Notes: generated by a model not told the origin, from the letters alone. Shown: positions 24,791 through 37,862, counted from the stretch's first letter. The stretch: DNA of 64,000 nt from Juglans regia (GCF_001411555.2 NC_049911.1:30415044-30479043), one strand, 5' to 3'. Translations and numbers: made by a program.

Positions 24791-24952
24791 AGCTTGAATC
24801 TTTTCCCGAATCAAATAACAATCCAACTCGATGTGTTTAGTATGCGCATGAAATATCGGATTAGCTACAATGTGCAGGGCAGCTTAATTATCACAGAATA
24901 ATAGGGTAGCATTATAATGATCCCGATGTAACTCTTTAATCAAAACCAATAT

Positions 24953-25729
24953 TCAAGTAGTCATTGATCTATACTGATCTGGCTCTACTGATAAGCGAGA
25001 AATTGTTTGTTGCTTTTTGAACTTATATGAGATTAAAGAATCACCAATGAATACACAATATCCATAAATTGATATTCTAGAATCTGGACAACTTGTCCAA
25101 TCTGAATTAGCAAATGCTTTGATGTGTAACAAAGAACCTTCTGAAAGAAAGATGCCTTGACCATGAGCCTTTTTTATATACCTCAAAATTCGATGTGTTG
25201 CTTGCATATGAGGAACTCGAGAAGATGCCAAAAATTGACTAAGATAATGAACTGAAAAAGCACTATCAGGCTCGGTATGGGTTAAATACAACAAACGACC
25301 TATCAACCTTCTATACGAAGTAGGATCTGATAATAACTTTCCATGATTCATAGAAAGTTTGGAATGATGATCCATGAGAAAATTTACTAGTTTGGCAGCC
25401 AATAACCCAGCATCTGAAAGTAATTCCAATGCATATTTTATTTGACACAAGCAAATGCCTTTCTTAGATCTAGTTATTTCTAGCCCCATAAAATATTTGA
25501 TAGCACCCAAATTTTTAAACTTAAATTGGCTATGCAAAAACTCTTTAAGAGCAATGACAAATGACTCATCATTAATTGCAATTAAAATGTCATCAACATA
25601 CACAAGTAATGTTATGAAAAAAGAACATTGCTTCCTTGTAAGAAAAATCGTTTCAGGAGATTCTCCATTCTGTAAGAAAAATGGACAAGCTGAGTGGTCA
25701 ACCGTGGAGGATGATAAAGAAAATGTCAT
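24953..25729 (-). pseudogene. copia reverse transcriptase, C-terminal part
   Basis: 258-codon minus frame with the YVDD active-site motif (LLVYVDDILIAIN), KYFMGLEITRSKKGI, YRRLIGRLLYLTHTEPD and ANSDWTSCPDSR, the linker to RNase H. The upstream part of the polymerase and gag are deleted. The frame is open only because the element is fairly young or by chance; it ends without the rest of RNase H. Confidence 0.9.
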
Positions 25730-25955
25730 TTCGCAACCTAATCTAATACCATGTTACAATTCAGAGAAGAAGAAAGCTCTTTATTTATGATAAATATATT
25801 ATGTACAACTTGAAAATAGAGAAGGCAATGAACTCTTCTATTTATAGAGTTTCAGACTTTACAAAGAAAATAAAATCATAACTAACTAACTAATCTTGCT
25901 AACCTATCATGTATTAACATGTGTGTATTGACATGTGTTTATATCTAATAAATAG

Positions 25956-26115
25956 TAAAATTATTTGAGATAAGATGTTTTATTATGTTTTGAAAAAAGA
26001 TAAAGAAAATTAAATAAAAGTATTATGAAGTTAAAAAATTATATTCTTATAATTTTTTAATATAATTATTTTGTTTTGAAATTAGATCAAGTTGTATAAT
26101 TCTATAAATAGTAAA
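25956..26115. mobile_element. Family B MITE, right piece
   Basis: Begins TAAAATTATTTGAGATAAG and matches 7370-7480 (TAAAATTATTTGAGTTATG). The copia element therefore landed inside a pre-existing MITE. Confidence 0.5.
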
Positions 26116-27183
26116 ATCATATCATTTTATATATTTATTTTTATATAATTCTTTTGTATTCGTCTTTTAAAGATAGCTTGGCCAGTCAGTCAGCACTTCG
26201 ACGAACAAATTATAGAAGAGAGAGAGAGAGAGAGGAAGCGCCACTCCTATTGTCCCGCATCAGTCAAATTCTTCAATGATTTGATTAGAATTTGGGTGTG
26301 CCGAGTACTGAATTACATTCCCAACATTTTTTATTATAAATGTTGTCTATTTAAAAATAAATAATAATAATAATATGTGTATTATTTGTAACTTTATAAA
26401 CAAATTTAAAAAACACACGTGCTAATGTTTCATATTTCATTATTTAAGATGGTTTGCCTAAACTTGATCTGTCAACCTTCTACTACTGCAATATCGGTTC
26501 TGTTAAAACTATATATATGTACATGTGTGACATTTACGTCCGGATGGTTTTTGTCTTCGATCTATGTATATTTCACTTTAGTAAAGAAGCAGCATTAGGC
26601 ATGATCGACAAACTGATCAGTAGGGAAAGCATGCATGCATCATTTCCAATTTCCCTTCGCGGTTATAAAGACAAAGATATATAGATCATCGAGCTGCTGC
26701 TTTAATTTGAAACTCTAAAATGAGAAAAACACATAAATTTAATTTTTAACAATATTTATTTCTAAGTAATCAAGTAACATTAAATATTCAACAAATATTA
26801 TTAAAACCATTTTATAATTTGTCTGTCCCTTTTACTCTAAATAATAGAACTCGTACATAAATTCTACGGAATCCGCGCGCAAACAACACCGAAACTTGTT
26901 TTCCAACATATATCTTAATTAAACACCATCTAAGTGCAGGAGAGATTGCATGGTGTTAGTTACAGGATCCACACAAATTATCTAACCTCTAAATCAGGAA
27001 GATAGTTTGCATGCAAACTAATTGATTGGACTACAGGTCTCCAGTACTGCTGTATGGTTGATTGCCTGGACCACATCTCCACTGTAATTAATGTGTTTGG
27101 ATAGTTAATATAATACCCGTTGCGGCAAGGAATCGGAGGAAGTTATTGCATATGTCATAAGACAACAAACCTCATTAGATAGC
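26116..27183. other. Intergenic DNA, no gene seen
   Basis: Contains a (GA)n run near 26217-26234 and AT-rich stretches. A 76-codon open frame at 26454-26684 has no recognisable motif. Nothing else can be supported. Confidence 0.4.
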
Positions 27184-27395
27184 CTTGTTTGTTTTCCAAA
27201 AACATCTCATCTCATCTCACCTTATCATTACAACTTTTTCAAATTTTCACACAAAATAAAATAAACAATTCAACTTTTTCAAATCCCAAAATAATAATAT
27301 TAAAAAATATATTTTAACAATATTTTATTCAACTTTTTAACTTTAATCTCAACTCATCTTATCTCATCTCATCTCTAAAAACAAACGAACCCTTA
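27184..27395. mobile_element. MITE-like repeat, family A
   Basis: Full-length, well-preserved copy: TTGTTTGTTTTCCAAAAAC and CATCTCATCTCATCTCACC at the left, TCTCATCTCATCTCTAAAAA and CAAACGAACCC at the right. It lies about 400 bp beyond the 3' end of SVP. Confidence 0.75.
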
Positions 27396-27803
27396 GATGC
27401 TTTTCACGTATAGATAGGATCATCCACCAAGGCATTACAAGAAAGTCGTACGTAGTGTTATTAATTATACAAAGATCGGAATAATAGGCCGTTTGATACC
27501 GACTAAAGTTATTAGGAATAGCCTAGCATGCACACACGCACGCACCTAGCTTGGAGGTCAGGGTCTCAAATAGTAATTTAGAGATCGAATTCCCATGCTT
27601 ACAGATACGAATTAAATAGGAGTAGCCACAACACATTAATTTACGTACAAACGGGAAAACATGAACATGACATACAGAAGGACCGGAACAAGTTCTGTTC
27701 TAGTTCCTCGTACAATTTGATTAAACTCGGGGACATCTTGAAATGACCAGACTCCAAGGGCTTATTTCTCGCATGAGTCTTCTCCATCTTACCTCAATTT
27801 CAG

Positions 27804-28855
27804 CTAGAGAAGAGAGAGCCTGCAGGAAATTCAAGGAAGACGTAAGCGACAATATAGTATATGTTATCGAAGACGCCAGCATGCAAGCTGGGAAATGCAT
27901 TTGAAAATTATGTCTCGACGCCAGCTCGTCTTACACTAGTACTTACTGTTAAGAAATATGGGTGGAAAAAAGAATCAGAAGAAAACAATATTTTTCTGGG
28001 TGTCGTTACTGCTTTACCCTAATTTGAGAGATGTATCGGAACTGTCGTCTTCTAGAGAAGGGGGGCCACCGCTGCTGCTGCAAACATTGGTGACAGATTC
28101 CGACGACATGCCTTCTTCCTGGACGAGGATGTCCGACTCCACAAGAACAGGTCTTTTTCCCTTGGAAGACATCATCATCTGAAATCCAAAAATATCATCC
28201 ACCATTTTGTGCAGAACGTAAAAACAAACAAAGCAAGCAAATCAAACAAATATTCTTACCTTCTGCTTCAATTGCCTGTTCTCCTCTAACAACTGAGCTC
28301 CCTGCATTTGGTAGCCGGTGCAAGAACACAAGTGAACAAAGGAAGCATTAAAACTTGAACTTCGTTGGTAAGGAGAATTACAACATCTCAGAAAAATAAA
28401 ACCAAACTGAAAGCAAAACTAGCTACGTCTCCAAAGCATGTTAAGAACGAAATAATTCTCTTATCAATTCGTGATGTCTCATTCTAGCTAGACATCTCTC
28501 TCTAATGAAACACAACGTAGGTTTCCCCAGTTGCCAGTCTGACTAAAACCACTTTCACTTGAGGGACTGCGACACATATGGAATCAGAACACAACCAATA
28601 AGCATATAATTACTACCTGGTTTCATGAAAACCCCATACTTTCCCTTGTTTTTTCTTGATGAATGTCCGTATATAAAGGTACACGTACTACCATTCTGTT
28701 TCAACAACTGAACACGTCATTAATCACTCTAATATATTTTAGTAATAAATGTAGGTGAAAGTCATTTTGAAGAATGTCCACTAAATTTCTGCTACATTAA
28801 ATTAACTATACACAATTCATTTGGAATATGAACTACAGTAACTTCATCCCTAAAG

Positions 28856-28890
<35 letters not shown>

Positions 28891-31800
28891 GAGAACTATA
28901 GCATCTTCATTCTAATATTTATTATTTCCTGTATTTTCCTTTTTCTTCCCTCAGGTGCAATTTCATCCCTTCAATAACTTCATCTCTAGAATTACGATAC
29001 ATTTTCTTATTATTAATTATATTTTTATCAAATAATATTAATCACCTTTCTTTTAATATTTTTTAAAATATAAGAAATTTTTTGCATCTATCTACAACCA
29101 TGCAAAAATGATAATAATATGAGAAAATATGAATAAACTTTTTATTAATTATTATAAAGTAATAAATAATGCAATAATCTTACCTTATAACAAATTATAA
29201 TATAAGTAATGTTCATCTATCTAATTTAATTAAAGAAATATTAAAAATAATAATAAAATATTTTATTATTATACAGAATGTGATGACTAATCTAATGTAG
29301 ATTCAAGTTTTGAGTGATTGGTTGAAAGTACAAAAATTTCATATTAGTCAAATTTTGAAGATTAGGATTGCCAAATGACTAATCCAATGCCAATGCTCTA
29401 AGGTGTTTTTTTACTAACCTTTCTTTCAAGTGTAGTAATCTCAGTCAGCAACCGTTCTTCCTGAAAGAAATTAAGAGGAAGGCCCACACGATTCTTCATA
29501 TAATATTCTTACGCAGTTTGATATGTATATACTACAGAAAGGAACCAGCAAAAACCTTAGTCTCAAGCACACGGCTAAGTCCAGCTTCAAGCATTTTCTC
29601 CAATTGCTGCAATTCCTCTAAATTTAATCCTTCAAGATCCTCTCCTCTTGTCTGCCTGCAGGCAAAAGTGTCTAAATTAGCATCAGCAAATACTGGGATA
29701 GATTATCCTTTAGCAACTATTAATACCTTAGCTGGTGGGTCTTATCTGCCACTTCCTTACTCAATCTGATGTGATTATTATTCTCTAGCTGAAAATAACG
29801 AATAAAGTGGTCAGATGACCTCCTTTAAGCATAAAGCCTACTACAAAAGGCAACATTCCCGTGTCTGACTTGGATCTACAATTTAGATGATCATGCCATT
29901 TCCTCCATGTCAATTAGCACGAAGCATTACAGGAGTCCTTGCAAACGTCTAATCAGAGCTTTTCGGTAATTCTTGAAATATGATTAGCAATATATTACCT
30001 GCAGTTCAAGGGATGGCTGATCCATTTGTTTAATGCCATTAGATTGCATATCATACCTTCCAAGTATATCCTTCATACTTCACAAGAAGAAGGAGAACAC
30101 AGTTAGAAGATGATCGATCCATGCACTGAAAGAAGTAAACTTCTAAAACATAAGATAGAAAAATTAATGGTTGCCATGAAGCTGTACCCCAGGTTCTGTA
30201 CCTTAAAAACTCGTCAATCCACCTGTTTTAGTATGCACGCATCTATATATTGGAGAAAGTTAATCTCCATTTAATAACTCCATGCTTTAAATTCTTGACA
30301 ATTTGTGATCGGAATTAATGTAACCGACGAACAAAAAAATCATTTCAAAATTCCAATTCAAGCTTGAGCACTTTAGGTAGAACAGATATAAACACATTAT
30401 ATAGTGGACTTTACTACCGTTTATTACATTCCTTATGAATTCTTTTTAAAAAAAATTAAATATTGTAAAAGCTACTTCGCAAGTCTAGTTCAATATCTCA
30501 TTTAAGGTCTTCAAATTTGAATAAAAACTTGGAAGAGATCTCGAACCAAAATTGCCATACCAATTTCAACATTACCACTTGACACCATATAAATTAAGAT
30601 GTATTGGACAATCATGTCAACCAACTTTGTTAAGAAAAATTTTATTCATTGTTCAGCTTCCTTGAAATTAGCTGTGGAGCTGAACAATGAAAAATCAGAT
30701 GGGTAGAAAAGTTTATTAAGACCTCGTTTGGTTATGCAGTTCAGATGAAATGAGATGTTTTGTTGAAAGTTGAATAAAATATTATTATAATATAATTTTG
30801 AATAAATAGAATTGTTTATTATATTTTGTGTGAAAGTTTGAAAAAATTATAATAATTATATAAAATGAGACAATTTTATTTTGTGTAACCAAATCAGCCT
30901 AAGTATTTTCATTGTTCCGCGTTTGTATGCTGAGAGAATATATCAAATATATTTAGCTTTTCAGAAAATTAGCTATGGTAGAAGAAAGGCATAGAGTCAT
31001 GATATGAGAACTTAATATAATGCGAGAATTACAAAGGAAGACAAAAAATTGATAAGCGGGAATTAAATAGAACTAGAGTTAATAATTCTCTGGATATTTT
31101 AGCATATTGGAAGAAGTTAAATTCTTTAACATACCATACCATACGCTTAACAAATTATATTGATATGATAATGTCCATAAGCCATTAGATCGGCATATAT
31201 CGCCTAATTTATAACAAAAAAATCTTAATAAAGTAAATCATTAATTAAAATTATCCTTATAAATTGCCAAAGGAAAAACAATAAAAGGTTCCCGATGACT
31301 ATCATTTAAATTGTGGCTCACTTTCGTATCCTTGTGTCTTTCCTAGTTATTTATAAAGAGATGAAATCACCTTCAAGGCAGCTGATCATCAATTTTCAAT
31401 AGCAAGAGTCGATCGGGAAATTCATTTGAGAGATGATCTATGCCGAGCCAGATGAAGGATTGGCCTCGGTACCTCTTACTAAAGTTGAGACCTTATCTAT
31501 GTCTTTCTAATAAGATAATCCATGAGTTTATACATGTGATAACAGTACATGATCAAACATTATAAATAGTTTTTTTCTTATTTTAGTGTTGTATTTCTCT
31601 AGAAATTTTAGACAATTATCTAATTAGTTGACTAGCTATACTGTAACCAACCCGAGCACAAGCTCCTAAGTTTATCGTTCAACAATGTAAACATTGATCA
31701 ATTTACCAATCATCTTTAATGCTTCCAAACTAAACCACCGGCCAAACTATACCAAATTAAATCATGATATAAGAATAATTTGGCATCAAACGGTCCATTA

Positions 31801-34449
31801 TTTCCAAATGGAAAATAGGGAATCTTAATATAATACTACATACATACAGAAACTTTTGTTTTGCTGGATTTGGATTATTCCATGACTAAAATGGGATTTT
31901 GTAACTTTTGTTATCGATCTGTCGTGAGAATTGTGAAACATACTAATTAATTAACCAAATGATGCAGGACAATGGAGAATAAGTTCTAAGAAGGATATGA
32001 AGAAGCAGAGAAGCGACACCTGATCCATTGATATATTGTTGTTAGGAAATTTATTAATCCTATTTAGTGAACTTAACTATGGATCTGGCACAGTATATAT
32101 AAATATTAGCTCATGTCTTGGTAACATTATTAATATAACTACCTCACATGATGCTCCCTGACAATCAAAGCCACAACATTTAATGTTCTTTTCAAATGTC
32201 GACGTTGTTATTTTTAGATATTGTTCTTAATTGCTGCCTCATCATTTATGTCGACCAATTAGAAAGAAGTGCTACACATAATCATGCCAAGAACATTTTT
32301 TTCCCAGCAAATACGAATGCCAATATCAACATCATGCATGTAAAAAATCATGTCTTTCCAAACCAGAATGTCACCAATGTGTAAAGATCGATGCAACTTG
32401 ATTGAATTGTAGATAGCTCTAGATTAATGAAGGTAAATACCATAAGCTATACTATATAGAAGACTGGGAGCCCAGGACTTTTTAAGTATAAAGCATTAGC
32501 TGAATCACTTAGTCAGTATGACTGCTATGTACCTAATCACAGAGCTGAGACGTGATAACGACATAATTACATGATCATTTGTTTAAGAAATAATTTTCTG
32601 TAGCACTTGGTCTCATCTTCATCAACGATAAATTTATTGAGTCCTCCTTTCTCCTGCCAATAGCTCTAGATCTACCTAAAAGCATACATTAATGATTGGC
32701 AATTATACATGACTCCAGTACCCTCTTGAACAAGTGTCTTCCTTATCCTATCCAAAACCATCATTTTATTACATAAAACTGAACCATCTTATAGATCACT
32801 TTCTCTTCTCTACTAATTATCAATCGAGATGGTTTGGCTACTTTCTACTGATTGGACTCGATCCGAAACTATTCTTCCTCAATTTTCCTACTCATTCAGC
32901 AAATTCCCGTTTTGATCAAACTCATTCTGCTGAGAATATAGATTGCCTCTTCCAACACTAACCGTTTCCTCAATTGATTTTCTAACACAATTCAATTAAC
33001 CCCTACCACTAGTAATTACTACATGCATGATTGCAAAAGAAGCTTCTTAATTAGTAGTTCACTTGAAAATTGGCACCACCATCAAACCAAAATAGATCAA
33101 AGCCACCGCTAGATCACGTTAATTCTGGCTAAACAATCTTACATCAGATTTAATAAAGCTTGAAATTTGGTGTCGCTTACACTATTTAATTTGCAATTCA
33201 TAAGGCGAAACTATCATATATGTCTCTAGGCGTCTATATATAGTCCTCAAACACATGATGTCTTCCTTTCTAATCAATTGCTGTAAAAATACTTCAGAGA
33301 TCAATATTCTATGGGCATAGCTCACGACGGTTACCTTACTCGAGGTATATTCCAACAGAAACAAATTCAGACTTCTGTTAAAACCAACAAGAAGAACTCA
33401 GGAGTGATCTAACCATGATCAAGTAACATTTACATAGTTCTTCCAAGCTATCTAAAATATAACTAAGACTATTACACCCACTACGCACAGTAAACTATGT
33501 ATAGATGGGAAGATGATCATGAAAGGCAACGCGAAGCGCAAACTTTTCGGTACACCACGAAGATACACTTAGCTATCTAATGATTCTAATCGGTCGGAAG
33601 GACCACAAAGTCACCCGAAGATTAGATCATCGAGAAAGGAAATAACTTGAGGGAACGTGTCTCAAGACATTTTTATATGGGATGAGAGAATTTCATGTAA
33701 AAAAAATGAACATCAATAACTAAAGATCCTGAAATCGTATGGCATGATCATGAAGGGCATCTCGATCGGTAAAAGCCCAAAACGCATAAAACAGAAACAC
33801 CCAGAAGTTTTTTTGATCGAGACTTTCGCCTTTTTCTTACGACGTGGCTGAACAACACCTTTGGCTGCAACTAACAAAAAAGTTAGAACTGTTATTGCAT
33901 GAGGACGGAGGCTAAATCTAAAATATCAGGGAAGATCCTTGCTGGCTTCTGATTTCTCGATCGCTTAAACACCTATATAAAACCCTTAAAAGTTCATAAC
34001 ATTGAATATGTGTACGATACGAGGCTTTCTGTTCACAGAAAGCACGAGATTTCGGCAAAGATCTCGCTTTTCTTGTCATGAAGGTAGTGTTGAACCTCCT
34101 AACCTGACCTCGAAATACCCCCCCTTTTTCTCTCAATCACAAGCACACGCACACACAAAAACACGAACCAAAAGAGCTGGGAATGCTAGAAGATAAGTCA
34201 AATATTGATCAAAATGTAGGGTGATATCTTACAAACAAAAGTACAATAAGAAGTAAAAATGCAATACCTTGAGCTGCAAAACTCAAAGAGCTTTCCGGTA
34301 GCTGAGAAGATGATGAGCGCAACCTCAGCATCGCACAGAACAGAAAGCTCTTCAGCTTTCTTTAAAAGCCCTCGTCTTCTCTTGGAAAAGGTAACCTGCC
34401 TCGCCGTAACGTTGTCAATCTTCTTGATCTTGATCTTCTCTCTCGCCAT
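27804..34449 (-). CDS. SVP: SVP-like MIKC MADS-box transcription factor, copy 2 (complete)
   Basis: Exons read in phase with GT-AG borders: 34268-34449, 29999-30077, 29727-29788, 29556-29655, 29419-29460, 28260-28301, 28017-28178 and probably a final 16-nt exon 27804-27819. MADS domain residues 1-60 ([22 protein letters not shown]), I region [11 protein letters not shown] domain from about 88 ([36 protein letters not shown]), C-terminal tail [20 protein letters not shown]. Read through, exon 7 stops at TSLKLG (223 residues). Splicing at its GG/GTAAAG gives LKLGLSLL (227 residues), completing the LxLxL repressor motif typical of SVP/AGL24. The family represses flowering in Arabidopsis, and DAM relatives control bud dormancy in trees. 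Intron 1 is 4.2 kb and holds MITEs. The identical exon 1 at 4185-4366 is a second copy or an allele. Confidence 0.95.
28859..28886. repeat. (AT)n microsatellite in SVP intron 6
   Basis: About 14 AT units in the intron between 28302 and 29418, next to the left end of a family D MITE. It could vary in length between alleles. Confidence 0.8.
28895..29402. mobile_element. MITE-like repeat, family D, inside SVP intron
   Basis: Ends are CTATAGCATCTTCATTCTAA on the left and, read from the right on the minus strand, TTAGAGCATTGGCATTGGAT. They match family D ends at 11723-12291. The right end is 16 bp from the donor site of the exon at 29419-29460. Confidence 0.55.
30724..30905. mobile_element. MITE-like repeat, family A (SVP intron 1, copy 2)
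   Basis: Same insertion as 584-767, with CTCGTTTGGTTATGCAG at the left. Its presence in both copies shows that the insertion came before the duplication or allele split. Confidence 0.6.
34024..34066. other. Two adjacent stem-loops in SVP intron 1 (copy 2)
   Basis: Identical to 3919-3961: a 9-bp stem with a 2-nt loop, then a 6-bp stem with a 10-nt loop. They start about 200 bp inside the 5' part of intron 1 in gene orientation. Confidence 0.45.
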
Positions 34450-34898
34450 CCTTTCTCCCTCAAAAAATCAAACCAAGCCATTCACGTTCTCATATATACT
34501 AATAAAAAAAAGGCACATAAAATCGCACAGCATGGCACGGAAAAAAAAAAACAGGTTTCTGCAAAATTCCTCGTTTCTACTAAATTTGGAGAAATTTATA
34601 AGCAGAAACCCTAGAACAGCACCTGTCACAGACTCACAGATCTAGGTTAAGGTGAGGAAAAAATAAAAAAACCCCCATAAAAGCCCACCAGCCTTAGCTC
34701 ATGAACATGCAGACCTGCAGAAGACTGGAATTGGTGGGATTTTTGTTCTTTACCTTACTGTTTTCTGGTCAGGAAACACCGTTAGGTCTGAGAGCTTTAA
34801 CCAAAAGTCACCAATTACAAGTCAAGAAGAGCTAAAAATAATTTGAGAGAGATAAAGAGAGACCAGTTTGTGTTCAAGAAAGGAAAGGGCGCTTTCCC

Positions 34899-34905
34899 AT
34901 TTATA
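34899..34905 (-). promoter_or_regulatory. Candidate TATA box of SVP copy 2
   Basis: TATAAAT on the minus strand (GCTATAAATGGGAAAG), 450 bp before the ATG and conserved in copy 1. The leader between contains GAGAGA-rich stretches near 34844-34862. Confidence 0.4.
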
Positions 34906-34949
34906 GCTAAACAGGACCTAAAAGAGTTCAGAAAAATACTCTAGTGTGT

Positions 34950-35993
34950 GCGCGACTGGGGGAGGGACTAGGATATTTTATTTTTTATTTTTTCTCATTA
35001 GTTTCTCGATAAATTAAATTATTTTTTATTTTTTCTATTTTTAATATGTGGACGATCTGCTTTCCGTACATCCATAGCCATGCCGTCATCGCATAATTAC
35101 TCCCTACCTGAGCACTTTCCACTTCATAGTTTCATAGGGTTTTCTGTGTACTCACCGAAAGATAAATTTGGGTACTATTCGTAATACCATGATCTTTTCT
35201 TTTTTCTGATAAATAAATCCTATTATTTCTCCTTTTTCCTTGCATTTAAAGAGATGTCAGAATACAGATTCGAACTGTCCATGTAAAAATATACCAGTTA
35301 TTTCAATCAACTCTTGCTAAAGACTGGTCATGGTTGTTAAAAGTGATTTGAACTCATTTTAAATTAATTATTTTTTAGATTTTCGTATAAAATTTAAATT
35401 AATTTTAATCTATTTTATATAGTTAAATAATTTATTTATATTAAATAAATTTTAATTAAATTTATAAAATATTAAAATTAAATATTAATAGGATACACTA
35501 ATTTTCAATTTCTCGCAAAAAATTTAAACTCACATCAACCTATTTCTTATATTCAAACATTTATATTGATCTATTTATATTTAAACATATTTCAATTAGA
35601 CTTATAAAATACTAATATTTATGTATATGTTTAGAATTGCAGTGAGAAATATAATTTATAAATTTAGGACTTATATCTTATAACTTGATAAGTAATAAGT
35701 TGTGCTGTTAAAAAATTATTTACTATTTTATAATCATTTGTTTAAAATATTTTCAATCGTGTTATATTTGTTTGTAAACAAATTAAAAAAGTAATTTATA
35801 GATAAAAACAAAGATTATTTAAAATTTTAAAGATTATGACTTTATTTTTAAAAATTTAAAAATTATAATTATCTAGAAATTGTATAGATGATTTTATATA
35901 CTGATAATCTTTTTAAAATTTGAATTATATTTCATATTATCCAAAAAAATATTTTTTGCCTCAAACATATTTTTTAGTTTACTTGAGATTCGA
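34950..35993. other. SVP upstream region, AT-rich
   Basis: No gene seen. The stretch 35340-35990 differs more between the copies than intron 1 does, with many single-base changes against 5270-5910. Confidence 0.5.
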
Positions 35994-36199
35994 CGGCCTC
36001 GTTTGTTTTCATAAAACATATCATCTAATCATTACAACTTTCTCAACTTTCAATACAAAATAAAATAAAAAATTTAATTTTTTCAAATCTCAAAATAAAA
36101 ATAATATTAAAAAATATATTTTAACAATACTTTATTCAACTTTTTTACTTTAATCTCATCTCATCTTATCTCATCTCTAAAAACAAACGAACTCTTATT
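35994..36199. mobile_element. MITE-like repeat, family A
   Basis: Counterpart of 5912-6117; CTCGTTTGTTTTCATAAAAC to TCATCTCTAAAAACAAACGA. Confidence 0.65.
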
Positions 36200-36336
36200 C
36201 TCTTTTCTTTTCTCAAAAATTTAGGCCAAATTGTAGGTTCACTAGTTCTGGTTTTTAACATATAGGTAGATCCCAATTTTATTGTTAAAAGCTTTTTGGA
36301 TTTTTTTTTTTACATAACAATGGTAGATATAATTTT

Positions 36337-36500
36337 AAGAAAAATTTTATTTACAATTTTAAATATGGAATTATATGTGTAATTTTTTTGATGAATGTGG
36401 ATAAAAAAGAAAAAAATCATCATTTTAAAAATGATATTATTATAATTTTAATTTTTTTTTAAATATAATTATATAGACTTGCATGAATAGTCTCCAAAAT
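36337..36500. mobile_element. MITE-like repeat, family C
   Basis: Counterpart of 6256-6422, with TTATTTACAATTTTAAATATG at one end and TTGCATGAATAGTCTCC at the other. Confidence 0.45.
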
Positions 36501-37189
36501 ACTATTTTTTTAAAACAATATGGGCAAAACATTGTTTTTTCAAACATAATTATTCATGTCTAGAGTCCATAAATATTCCCAACTATTGTTTTGCCCATGA
36601 ATAATTAAGCACTTGATTTGCTCATAAGCAACGCAAATAATTTTACTGGCTTAATGGACTCAACGAGAGAGTGAGAAAGTAAGACGTATATTGTTTCATC
36701 CCAAAACATTTTCCAAAAAAATAAAATCTTCGTAGTTTTTAATGTTATTAATTTCTTCGATAAAGTACTAAGATTATGTTAGTTTAGAAAATTCAGAGAT
36801 GTACAGTAAAATTAGCTAAATGGTAAATAGAAGCATTAATAATTCAAGATGCTAATGCATGAAACACTTCCATAATTGATAGGGGAGACGATACGTACAA
36901 AACCTAATCCTTCCAAATTTCAATCACCGCATATTTGCAAATGTTAATGCAATTACCCAATAAATGGGAAAAATACTTTTTTTTTTTTCTTGTTTCAATG
37001 CAACATAAATGTTTTACGCTTTTTAGGGGTAATTATTTAAAAAAAAAAGTTCTGAATAAAAAAAAAAATCAATGAAAACAAACATCAAAAGTTATGTATC
37101 GAGGAAACATTTATCGAAATCTAATTAAGGACCTGCCAAAGTTCCCAGATCGGTCCCCTGCTCAACTAGATCACAGTACGTAGTCTATT

Positions 37190-37862
37190 TAGGTTCCATT
37201 TAGATGTTAATAATAGTTCAATCCTATGTAAATAATAATAAAATAATAATAATAAATTATTTATGAATAATAACAGCAAAATAATTTAAAAGAGATATAA
37301 GTACAATTGTGTTTCCAGTGCATAAGGTCTACTTGTAATAAATGGCTTAGGTTCTCTTGAATGAGATGAGATAACAAATTTATAAATAATATTAAAATAA
37401 TTTATAAATAATATTGAAATAATTTATAAATAGTAATAAAATTATTTGAGTTATGATATTTTATTGAATTTTGAAAAGAGAGAGATAGAAAATTAAATCA
37501 AAATATTATAACGTTAAAATATTGTTAAAATAATATTTTTTAATATTATACTTTTTTTAGAATTTAAAAAATAATAAATTTTTATTTAAAATTTTAAAAA
37601 AATGATAATGATTAGGTACTATAAATCAAAAATAATATTTAAAAGTAAAAAATATGTATATTTAAATACTATTTAAAAATAAGGCCAGCCAAAAATTATT
37701 CCAAACAATCATTCTAATTTTCTTAAATTTCATGCAAAATATAATAAAAGATTCAAAATTTTCAAATCATAAAATAATAATAATATTATAAAATAATATT
37801 TTATTCAATTTTTAATTTGTTTTTCAACTCGTCTCATTTTATCCCTTTATCCAAACCTCCCG
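37190..37862. repeat. Composite AT-rich MITE-like block (copy 2)
   Basis: Counterpart of 7121-7775, longer by about 18 bp of AATAATAATATTAT near 37775. Confidence 0.45.

Larger units (their letters stand above)
23517..25950 (-). mobile_element. Ty1/copia LTR element, rearranged
   Basis: Two LTRs of about 200 bp (left 23517-23719, right 25752-25950) start TGTTACAATTCAGAG on the plus strand, and a 5-bp target duplication AATAG flanks the element (23512-23516, 25951-25955). It lies on the minus strand: a degenerate primer-binding site, TGGTATTAGA, adjoins the right (5') LTR. In element order come reverse transcriptase, RNase H and 3' pol, a pre-integrase fragment out of place, a second copy of the 3' pol end, and the 3' LTR. 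All reading frames are broken, so it is not autonomous. Confidence 0.9.
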
